43,462 nucleotides of DNA from an uncultured Lachnospiraceae bacterium (lineage in GTDB: Bacteria; Bacillota; Clostridia; Lachnospirales; Lachnospiraceae): contig CAJURT010000032.1 of assembly GCA_910588875.1 (NCBI GenBank), forward strand, positions 1 to 43,462. The letters run 5' to 3'. Under the pieces are notes generated by a model that saw nothing but the letters and a program-made list of their open reading frames with translations, had not been told where the DNA came from and ran no database searches. Below are positions 32,253 through 38,624 of this stretch, piece after piece. Every line of letters starts with the position of its first letter. Positions within the stretch are counted from its first letter, which is position 1. The translations under genes and the position numbers were made by a program.

Positions 32253-33452
32253 GTGGACGATTACAGAAGATATGACAGTGGAAATACCAGGAACCAGCCC
32301 CGGAGGCCTTCCGGGACCGGGCGCCGCCAGGCAGCATCCCCCTATGGCCAGAGGCAGGCAGATCCGGGACGCGGCCGGGATTCCGGAAGACAGAACGGGG
32401 GCCGCAGCCGGGACAACGGCAGGCAGGACGGAGGGCGGGGCCAGGCCGGAGCATCCTCCCGCAACCGGCCGTCTGCTACGGCCGGGGGAAGCAGGATGAC
32501 GAGTTCCGAGCGGCGGATTATCGAGGATGAGCGGGCGCGGGCAAGGGCCAGGGCACGGAAGAAAAGACGCAGAAGGCAGCGCAGGATATTGCTGGCAGTA
32601 GTTTGCCTGCTGGCGCTGTTTTTGGTTGGCGGAGCCGTGTTTGCCGTGGCGCGCCATAAGAGGGAGAAGCAGAAACAGGAGTTTCTGGAGGCAGGGATTG
32701 AACTGCTGGAACAGGGGAAGTATGAGGAGGCAATAGGGTGCCTGGACGATGGGCTCCAGTGGTCGAAGGAGAAGATCGGGGAGTTTGAGACAACGGTGCT
32801 GCTTTACCGTGCGGATGCGGAGTTCCGGCTTCCGGATTATGATGCGGCGCAGAATACCTATGAGATCCTTCTTGAGGCAGAACCGGAGAATGCAGATTAC
32901 AAAAAGGGCATTGCCCTCTGCCTGGTGGAAAAGGGCGATTACGATGCCGCCCTGGCATACGGAGTAATTGACGGATATATTTATAATTTAAAAGCAGTGG
33001 AGCAAATCCGCGCAGAGGAGTATGACGCGGCGCTGGAACTGATTGAAAAAGGCAAGGCCGCCGGTGATTCCGGGCAGGATTTAGCCTTTAATGAGGCTGT
33101 GGCCTGGGAAAACAAGGGGGATTTTGCAAAAGCCCTGGAGTTGTTTGAAGCATATGCGGCACAGTATGGGGCAGATGATACCGTTGAACGGGAGTTGGAA
33201 TTCCTGAGAAGCCGGCAGAGCAGCGCAAGCAACGTCCCGGAGGAGGACGGCGGGGATGCGTCGGCAACGGGAAGCGGGGAAGATGCTTCCGGAGAAGATG
33301 CCGCCGGCAGTGAAGGAGCCTCAGAAGGCGGGGCGGCTGCCAGTGGGGAAAGTGCCTCTGGCGAGAGCGGGGACCAGACTTCCTCCGGCGAGGAGAGCGC
33401 TGCCAGTGAGGAAACTTCCAGCAGCGTATATAGCGGAGAGGCAAGAGGCTGA
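32253..33452 (+). CDS. TPR-containing single-pass membrane protein with disordered ends
   Basis: A 399-aa protein of unknown function. Residues 1-105 are Arg/Gly/Gln/Asn-rich and basic, probably disordered and cytoplasmic; a single membrane segment lies near 111-133; residues about 140-310 hold tetratricopeptide-like helix pairs (EAGIELLEQGKYEEAIGCL, KGIALCLVEKGDYDAALAY, NEAVAWENKGDFAKALELF); the last 75 residues are Ser/Gly/Glu/Ala-rich. The outside TPR domain suggests a binding role. It starts at GTG with no clear ribosome site, 9 nt after dut, so it may be translationally coupled. No enzyme motif is seen. Confidence 0.78.
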   Translation: MDDYRRYDSGNTRNQPRRPSGTGRRQAASPYGQRQADPGRGRDSGRQNGGRSRDNGRQDGGRGQAGASSRNRPSATAGGSRMTSSERRIIEDERARARARARKKRRRRQRRILLAVVCLLALFLVGGAVFAVARHKREKQKQEFLEAGIELLEQGKYEEAIGCLDDGLQWSKEKIGEFETTVLLYRADAEFRLPDYDAAQNTYEILLEAEPENADYKKGIALCLVEKGDYDAALAYGVIDGYIYNLKAVEQIRAEEYDAALELIEKGKAAGDSGQDLAFNEAVAWENKGDFAKALELFEAYAAQYGADDTVERELEFLRSRQSSASNVPEEDGGDASATGSGEDASGEDAAGSEGASEGGAAASGESASGESGDQTSSGEESAASEETSSSVYSGEARG

Positions 33453-33467
33453 TTGACAGGAGCAGGA

Positions 33468-34727
33468 ATGGCAGAGTTGATTGAAATCGGAGAGATAGAG
33501 GAGAGGGTAGTACTTATAGCTGTTGACACTGGGGATGGAAGCAACGCTATAGCTTCCCTGGATGAACTGGAGGAACTGGTGGACACGGCAGGGGCCGTGG
33601 CGGTGGACAGGATCGTCCAGAACCGGGAGAATATCCACCCCGGAACCTATCTGGGGAAGGGGAAAATAGACGAGGTAAAGGAACGGATCTGGGAACTGAA
33701 TGCCACCGGCGTGGTATGCGACGACGAATTGTCCCCGGTTCAGCTGCGTAATCTGGAGGATGCTCTGGATACCAAGGTGATGGACCGGACGATGGTGATC
33801 CTGGATATCTTTGCGGCACGCGCCAATACCAGCGAGGGGAAGATCCAGGTGGAACTGGCGCAGCTTAAATACCGTGCTGCCCGCCTGGTGGGGCTGCGCA
33901 ATTCCCTGTCCCGCCTGGGCGGCGGGATTGGCACCCGGGGGCCGGGGGAGAAAAAACTGGAGATGGACCGGCGCCTGATCCATGAACGGATCGGGCAGCT
34001 GAAAGCGGAACTGGAGGAGGTAAAGCGCCACCGTGATGTCTTAAGGCGGCAACGGGAACGGGCACATACACCGGTAGCGGCGATTGTGGGCTATACCAAT
34101 GCCGGTAAATCCACACTTTTAAACCGTTTAACGGATGCGGGCATCCTGGCAGAGGATAAACTGTTTGCCACATTGGATCCCACTACCCGGAGCCTGGAAC
34201 TTGGGGGAGGGCAGAAGATCCTCTTGACTGACACGGTGGGCTTTATCCGCAAGCTTCCCCACCATTTGGTAGAAGCATTTAAAAGCACTCTGGAGGAGGC
34301 AAAATACTGCGATATTATCCTGCATGTGGCAGACAGTTCGAACCCACAGATGGATATGCAGATGCATGTGGTTTATGAGACATTGCGGGAACTGGGTGTG
34401 GAAGACAAGGTGATGGTGACGGTGTTCAATAAGATGGACCAGGCCAGCCACGTGCAGCTTCCCAGAGATCTGCACGCAGACCATCAGGTAAGGATATCGG
34501 CCAGGACCGGTGAAGGGCTGGATATTTTGGTTAACCTGCTGGAAAGCATATTGAGGAACCGCAATGTATATCTGGAGAAGGTATTTCCCTATCAGGAAGC
34601 AGGCCGGATCCAGCAGATCCGGAAATTCGGGGAATTATTGTCAGAGGAATACCGGGAGGACGGGATCGCAGTAAAGGCATATGTGCCGGCGGAATTGTTT
34701 GCCGGGCTGAAGGAGGGGACAGGATGA
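33468..34727 (+). CDS. hflX: GTPase HflX
   Basis: Ribosome-associated GTPase (419 aa) that splits or rescues stalled 70S ribosomes in stress. The N-terminal HflX domain has HPGTYLGKGKIDEV and the GGGIGTRGPGEKKLE linker, followed by a coiled coil and the G domain with P-loop GYTNAGKS at 208-215, DTVGF (G3) and NKMD (G4). The C-terminal domain is present. The ATG at 33468 has AGGAG and AGG upstream; the in-frame TTG at 33453 is not used. It ends in an ATGA overlap with the next gene. Confidence 0.95.
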   Translation: MAELIEIGEIEERVVLIAVDTGDGSNAIASLDELEELVDTAGAVAVDRIVQNRENIHPGTYLGKGKIDEVKERIWELNATGVVCDDELSPVQLRNLEDALDTKVMDRTMVILDIFAARANTSEGKIQVELAQLKYRAARLVGLRNSLSRLGGGIGTRGPGEKKLEMDRRLIHERIGQLKAELEEVKRHRDVLRRQRERAHTPVAAIVGYTNAGKSTLLNRLTDAGILAEDKLFATLDPTTRSLELGGGQKILLTDTVGFIRKLPHHLVEAFKSTLEEAKYCDIILHVADSSNPQMDMQMHVVYETLRELGVEDKVMVTVFNKMDQASHVQLPRDLHADHQVRISARTGEGLDILVNLLESILRNRNVYLEKVFPYQEAGRIQQIRKFGELLSEEYREDGIAVKAYVPAELFAGLKEGTG

Positions 34728-35131
34728 ATGGGGGACGGAAAATAGATTTGGAGGCGCTCAAATATATTTTGATGGGAGTGGTGATGGTTGCAGCCCTTGC
34801 ATTTTTTGTCACCCATCCGATCAAAGTGATCCGCTATGACCGGGAACCGGTAGAGGTGCAGGTGGTGGGAAAGGAGATCGCAGATAGGGATGGGGGGAAA
34901 CAATACCTTCTTCACTGCATGAAAGCGGACGGAGGCCAGGAGACCCTGGAACTCCATGAAAAGTCCATTGGGGAACGGTTTGAGCGGGAGATAGTTTATA
35001 AACAGATCAGGAGCGGCAAGTATTATAAGTTTAATGTGGCAATGAAGGAAGAATTTGGGAGCCAGTACCGGACGGTCTGCGGCGCGGTTAAGCTGATCAA
35101 TGGGTATACGCTGGAGACGGCGGGTCAGTGA
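34724..35131 (+). CDS. small membrane protein of unknown function, coupled to hflX
   Basis: A 135-aa protein with one N-terminal membrane segment (about residues 13-31) and a beta-rich outside domain with the Cys residues of HCMKAD and TVCGAV. I do not recognise a family. The ATG lies in the hflX stop (ATGA overlap) with a strong AGGAGGGG site, so the two are translationally coupled. The fold looks like a short beta-barrel or OB-like domain, but this is a guess. Confidence 0.75.
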   Translation: MNGGRKIDLEALKYILMGVVMVAALAFFVTHPIKVIRYDREPVEVQVVGKEIADRDGGKQYLLHCMKADGGQETLELHEKSIGERFEREIVYKQIRSGKYYKFNVAMKEEFGSQYRTVCGAVKLINGYTLETAGQ

Positions 35132-35154
35132 AACGGTGAGGGGGATGCAGCCGC

Positions 35155-35223
35155 CGGGAATCAATGCCGGGGAGTGGTAAGATCCGGAGACCGGACCTTA
35201 CCACTCCCCGGCATTGATTCCTG
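35155..35223. repeat. 33-bp near-perfect hairpin at the 3' end of the GntR gene
   Basis: Arms 35155-35187 and 35191-35223 pair over 33 bp with one A-C mismatch and one G-U, leaving a 3-nt loop. The right arm contains the last codons and stop of the minus-strand regulator gene; the left arm is its inverted copy. No U-tract is seen. It separates two convergent units and probably ends or protects both transcripts. Confidence 0.85.
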
Positions 35224-35917
35224 CAATGTGGTTTAGCATGTTGGTCATGGCTTCCCCGGGGCTTTGGTTGCGGATGGCATCCAGGATGTCCTGATGCATG
35301 CGGATCATCTGGTCTAAGGTGTCGGAGAGGGCGGAAAGCTTGGAGAAGGACTCCCGGGTTTCCGTTTCACAGGCCTCTGCGATGGCGGCCATGGAGGTGA
35401 TCATCAACGGGTTGCGGGTATAAGTTGCGATGGTTTCATGGAAGTTCCGGTCTAAGAGGGGGATCATGTCATAATTGCCGTTTTGCCGGGCCAGAACCAG
35501 GTCATCCTGGATCTGCTGGAGATGCTTTGCTTCTTCCGGCTTTATCCGTTCGGCGGCAAGGGCGGCGGCCTGTCCTTCAAGCATGAGGCGGAATTCCAGA
35601 AAATCCTCATGGCTGGCGCCGCTGATTACAGCCTTTAAAGGGGTGGATTCCAGGATGAGGGAATAGCTGTTTACGGTGGTGCCCCGCTTTGTCCGGGTTA
35701 CATAGCCGGAGAGTTCCAGTGCTTTATAGGCTTCCCGGATCGTGCTGCGGCCGATGGAGAGTTGTTCGCAGAGGATGGTTTCGCTGGGAAACGTGTAACC
35801 TTCGGGAAGTTCTCCTGTTTGGATTAATTTGCTGATTTTTTCATATATCATGTCAGACATATTTTTTTGAGGACGGATATCTAACAGATTTTGAAGTTGG
35901 TTCATGGGATTGGGCAT
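35198..35917 (-). CDS. FadR-subfamily GntR transcriptional regulator (FCD domain)
   Basis: A 239-aa regulator: an N-terminal winged helix (about residues 18-85, with YTFPSETILCEQLSIGRSTI and the GTTV wing) and an all-helical FCD ligand domain (about 100-230) with the metal-site pattern Asp/His in LLDRNFHE, His in RMHQDIL and His in LNHI. FCD regulators usually sense a small organic acid or sugar acid. The ATG at 35917 has AGGAGA upstream. A perfect TTGACA-17-TATAAT promoter precedes it, and a GTNNNAC site overlaps the predicted transcription start, suggesting self-repression. No catabolic genes are adjacent, so the effector is unknown. Confidence 0.9.
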   Translation of the reverse strand: MPNPMNQLQNLLDIRPQKNMSDMIYEKISKLIQTGELPEGYTFPSETILCEQLSIGRSTIREAYKALELSGYVTRTKRGTTVNSYSLILESTPLKAVISGASHEDFLEFRLMLEGQAAALAAERIKPEEAKHLQQIQDDLVLARQNGNYDMIPLLDRNFHETIATYTRNPLMITSMAAIAEACETETRESFSKLSALSDTLDQMIRMHQDILDAIRNQSPGEAMTNMLNHIAGINAGEW

Positions 35918-35942
35918 GAAAAAGTTATCTCCTGTCTGTGTG

Positions 35943-35953
35943 TTGTCTTACAT
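35943..35953. promoter_or_regulatory. candidate operator for the GntR regulator
   Basis: TTGTCTTACAT fits the FadR-subfamily core GT-N3-AC. It overlaps the predicted transcription start of the regulator gene. Confidence 0.4.
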
Positions 35954-35959
35954 AGCTTT

Positions 35960-35988
35960 ATTATAATACGGAAAATTTTGGTTGTCAA
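35960..35988 (-). promoter_or_regulatory. consensus promoter of the GntR regulator gene
   Basis: On the minus strand TTGACA (complement of 35983-35988), 17-bp spacer, TATAAT (complement of 35960-35965): both hexamers are exact consensus. The leader is about 36 nt. Confidence 0.85.
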
Positions 35989-36052
35989 AGTGGTTTTTGG
36001 GGACTTTTGGAACAGGAGAAAATATTGTCAGATGAACCTTGTCTTATGGTGT

Positions 36053-36065
36053 GTTGTCAGACAAC
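36053..36065. promoter_or_regulatory. 13-bp palindrome, candidate GntR operator
   Basis: GTTGTCAGACAAC is a perfect palindrome about a central A and fits the FadR-subfamily consensus TNGTNNNACNA at 36054-36064. Related TTGTC words occur at 36025 and 35943. Confidence 0.5.
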
Positions 36066-36175
36066 GTTCCGCTGATGTGGCTGCAGCATAGTAAATATCC
36101 GGGAGATTTGGCAGAGTTTGCCACAAAATGTGTCGGAAAAAGGGGAGGAAAAGAGAGAAAATATTGATAAACCTC

Positions 36176-36204
36176 TTGCAATTGGCATTTCCTGGTGCTA
36201 TAAT
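36176..36204 (+). promoter_or_regulatory. promoter of the rimP-nusA-infB operon
   Basis: TTGCAA (36176-36181), 17-bp spacer, perfect TATAAT (36199-36204); predicted start near 36211, giving a leader of about 94 nt. Confidence 0.8.
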
Positions 36205-36235
36205 GCATATGATAACATGATAAATGGCAAATTGT

Positions 36236-36265
36236 AGAGTGGGCTTACGTCCACTCTTACTTTTT
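36236..36265 (+). promoter_or_regulatory. rimP leader hairpin with T-run (candidate attenuator)
   Basis: AGAGTGG (36236-36242) pairs with CCACTCT (36251-36257) around an 8-nt loop, followed by TAC and five T. It begins about 25 nt after the predicted transcription start, a place suited to attenuation or to NusA autoregulation of the operon. Confidence 0.5.
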
Positions 36266-36304
36266 GGCATGGAAACTGTAACCGAGGATATGTGAGGTGA
36301 TGGT

Positions 36305-36772
36305 ATGGCAAGAAGAGAGGAATATGAATCCCGTACAGAGCATTTTCTGCTGCCCCTTTTGGAGGAGTACCAATTTGAACTGGTGGATGTCGAGTATGTG
36401 AAGGAGGCGGGGAACTGGTATCTGCGGGCCTATATAGATAAGGAAGGCGGTATTACCGTGGATGACTGCGAGGTGGTCAGCCGGAGGCTGAGTGACTGGC
36501 TGGACCAGGAAGATTTTATTGCAGACAGCTACACGCTTGAGGTCAGTTCACCGGGGCTTGGGAGGCCGCTTAAAAAGGATAAGGATTTTGAGCGGAGCCT
36601 GGGTGAGGAGGTGGAGATCCGCCTTTATAAGCCCCGGGAGAAGCAGAAGGAATTTGCCGGTATATTAAAGGCCTATGACAAAGAGGCAGTAACGATTGAG
36701 ACAGAGGATGGCGGGCAGGAGGTATTTGCCCGTGCAGAGATCGCATTGATCCGGCTGGCATTCGACTTTTAG
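36305..36772 (+). CDS. rimP: ribosome maturation factor RimP
   Basis: Needed for 30S subunit assembly (155 aa). It has the N-terminal alpha/beta domain (LLPLLEEYQFELVDVEYVKEAG, LRAYIDKEGGITVDDCEVVSR, YTLEVSSPGLGRPL) and the C-terminal SH3-like domain (EFAGILKAYDKEAVTIET). GAGGTGAT lies before the ATG. First gene of the operon to truB. Confidence 0.96.
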   Translation: MARREEYESRTEHFLLPLLEEYQFELVDVEYVKEAGNWYLRAYIDKEGGITVDDCEVVSRRLSDWLDQEDFIADSYTLEVSSPGLGRPLKKDKDFERSLGEEVEIRLYKPREKQKEFAGILKAYDKEAVTIETEDGGQEVFARAEIALIRLAFDF

Positions 36773-36826
36773 GAACCGTATTGCGGATCCTTTAGAAAAG
36801 GAAAGTATCTTTAGGAGGAAAAAACC

Positions 36827-37996
36827 ATGAACAAGGAACTGATCGAGGCGCTGGAACTGCTGGAGAAGGAGAAGAACATCAGCAAGGCGACTCTGCTGGA
36901 AGCGATTGAGAATTCTCTGATTACCGCCTGCAAAAACCATTTCGGCAAGGCAGACAATATAAGGGTGAACATAAACCCCCAGACCGGTGATTTTGCAGTT
37001 TTTGCAGATAAGGAAGTGGTGGAAGAGGTGGAGGACCCGGTGCTGCAGGTGAGTCTTGTGGAAGCGCGGATGAAGGATCCCAAGTATGAATTGGGGGATA
37101 TCGTACATTTTCCTATTGAATCGAAGTCATTCGGGCGGATAGCCACCCAGAATGCCAAGAATGTAATCCTGCAGAAGATCCGTGAGGAAGAGCGGAGCAT
37201 GCAGTTCAACGAGTGGTACCAGAAGGAAAAGGATGTGGTGACGGGCATTGTCCAGAGGAACTTAGGGAGGAATGTAAGCATAAATCTTGGGCGTGTGGAT
37301 GCAGTCCTAAGTGAGGCCGAGCAGGTCAGGGGTGAGGTGTTTAAGCCCACAGAGCGCATCAAGGTGTTTGTCCTGGAGGTGAAGGACAATCCGAAGGGGC
37401 CGAGGATCTCGGTTTCCCGGACCCATCCGGATCTGGTGAAGCGCCTGTTTGAGGCTGAGGTGACTGAGGTGAGGGACGGCACCGTGGAGATCAAGGCGAT
37501 TGCCCGTGAGGCCGGATCCAGAACCAAGATTGCCGTGTGCTCCAATGACCCCAATGTGGATCCGGTAGGAGCCTGTGTGGGAATGAACGGTGCGAGGGTG
37601 AATTCGATAGTGAATGAACTCAGGGGTGAGAAGATCGATATCATCACCTGGGACGAGAACCCGGCATTCCTGATTGAGAATGCATTAAGCCCGGCCAAGG
37701 TGATCTGCGTGGTGGCAGACGAGGAAGAGAGGGAGGCACAGGTGATTGTGCCGGATTACCAGCTGTCCTTAGCCATCGGGAAGGAAGGGCAGAATGCCCG
37801 CCTGGCAGCCCGGCTGACCGGATATAAGATTGATATTAAGAGTGAAACCCAGGCCAGGGAGATGGGCCTGTTTGAGCAGATGGGCATTGACGACCAGGAA
37901 GAGGGCGTATATGATGACTTCCCGGCAGGATTTGACCTTACGGCTCCGGATGAAGACTACCCCGTGGAGGATTTTGAGGAACAGACCGGCGAATAA
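36827..37996 (+). CDS. nusA: transcription termination/antitermination factor NusA
   Basis: RNA polymerase-binding factor of 389 aa. An N-terminal domain (about 1-125), an S1 domain (about 130-200, with VTGIVQRNLGRNVSINLGRVDAVL) and two KH domains (GMNGARVNSIVNELRGEKIDII and LAIGKEGQNARLAARLTGYKIDI) are present; an acidic tail follows. The extra C-terminal acidic repeats of E. coli NusA are absent, as usual in Firmicutes. AGGAGG lies near 36812. Confidence 0.97.
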   Translation: MNKELIEALELLEKEKNISKATLLEAIENSLITACKNHFGKADNIRVNINPQTGDFAVFADKEVVEEVEDPVLQVSLVEARMKDPKYELGDIVHFPIESKSFGRIATQNAKNVILQKIREEERSMQFNEWYQKEKDVVTGIVQRNLGRNVSINLGRVDAVLSEAEQVRGEVFKPTERIKVFVLEVKDNPKGPRISVSRTHPDLVKRLFEAEVTEVRDGTVEIKAIAREAGSRTKIAVCSNDPNVDPVGACVGMNGARVNSIVNELRGEKIDIITWDENPAFLIENALSPAKVICVVADEEEREAQVIVPDYQLSLAIGKEGQNARLAARLTGYKIDIKSETQAREMGLFEQMGIDDQEEGVYDDFPAGFDLTAPDEDYPVEDFEEQTGE

Positions 37997-38026
37997 AGGC
38001 GATGACAGATAGGGAGTGAGGAACTG

Positions 38027-38296
38027 GTGAGTACAAAAAGGATTCCCCAGAGGCAGTGCATTGGCTGCGGGGAGATGAAAAGCAAGAGAGAGATGATCCG
38101 GGTTTTAAAGACTCCGGAAGGGGAGTTTACCCTGGATGCCACCGGCAGGAAGAACGGACGCGGCGCTTACCTGTGCCCATCCATGGAATGCTTACAAAAA
38201 GCGGTAAAGGGAAAAGGGCTGGAGAGGTCTTTTAAGATGGCGATTCCCAAGGAAGTTTATGAGACTCTGGAAAAGGAGATGGGGAATCTTGGATAA
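38027..38296 (+). CDS. rnpM: YlxR family RNA-binding protein (RnpM)
   Basis: Small nucleic-acid-binding protein (89 aa; DUF448), shown in Bacillus subtilis to bind and modulate RNase P. It has RQCIGCGEMKSKREMIRV, a GRKNGRGAYLCPS segment with the conserved Cys, and a basic tail. It starts with GTG behind AGGGAGTGAGG, 30 nt after nusA. Overlaps ylxQ by 8 nt. Confidence 0.92.
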   Translation: MSTKRIPQRQCIGCGEMKSKREMIRVLKTPEGEFTLDATGRKNGRGAYLCPSMECLQKAVKGKGLERSFKMAIPKEVYETLEKEMGNLG

Positions 38297-38624
38297 CAGG
38301 CAGAAGGTTTTGAACCTGATCGGGCTGGCTACAAAGGCAGGGAAGGCTGCCAGTGGGGAATTTTTGACAGAAAAAGCAGTAAAGACAGGAAAGGCATTTT
38401 TGGTGGTGGTGTCAGAGGAAGCGTCTGGCAATACGAAAAAGATGTTTACCGATATGTGTACTTATTATAAAGTTCCTATCTGTTATTTCGGCAACAAGGA
38501 TGAGTTGGGACACGCGATGGGCAAGGAGATGAGGGCATCCCTGGCAATCGTGGACGAGGGCCTGGCCAAGGCAATCGTCAAACAAATGAATACAATCGGA
38601 GGTAGTGGGTATGAGAGTAAATGA
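38289..38624 (+). CDS. L7Ae-family ribosomal-type protein YlxQ
   Basis: A 111-aa L7Ae/L30e/S12e-like K-turn RNA-binding protein: LNLIGLATKAGKAASGEF, AVKTGKAFLVVVSEEAS, NTKKMFTDMCTYYKVPI. The likely start is TTG at 38289, with AAGGAG at 38273-38278; the ATG-less upstream part of the frame lies inside ylxR. It overlaps infB by 14 nt. Confidence 0.9.
   Translation: MDNRQKVLNLIGLATKAGKAASGEFLTEKAVKTGKAFLVVVSEEASGNTKKMFTDMCTYYKVPICYFGNKDELGHAMGKEMRASLAIVDEGLAKAIVKQMNTIGGSGYESK

Larger units (their letters stand above)
35918..36304. other. 387-nt intergenic regulatory region
   Basis: No supported gene. From left to right it holds the GntR leader, operator-like site and promoter, further TTGTC words, the 36053 palindrome, an inverted TGGCA-N5-TGCCA (36109-36123), the rimP promoter and the rimP leader hairpin. 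Confidence 0.7.

Noticed and set aside
33453..33458. Exact TTGACA at the start of hflX as a -35 element
   Set aside because: No -10 hexamer occurs 16-18 bp downstream, and the gene follows its neighbour closely.
36109..36123. TGGCA-N5-TGCCA palindrome upstream of rimP
   Set aside because: Short and single; a chance palindrome cannot be excluded, so no regulator is named.
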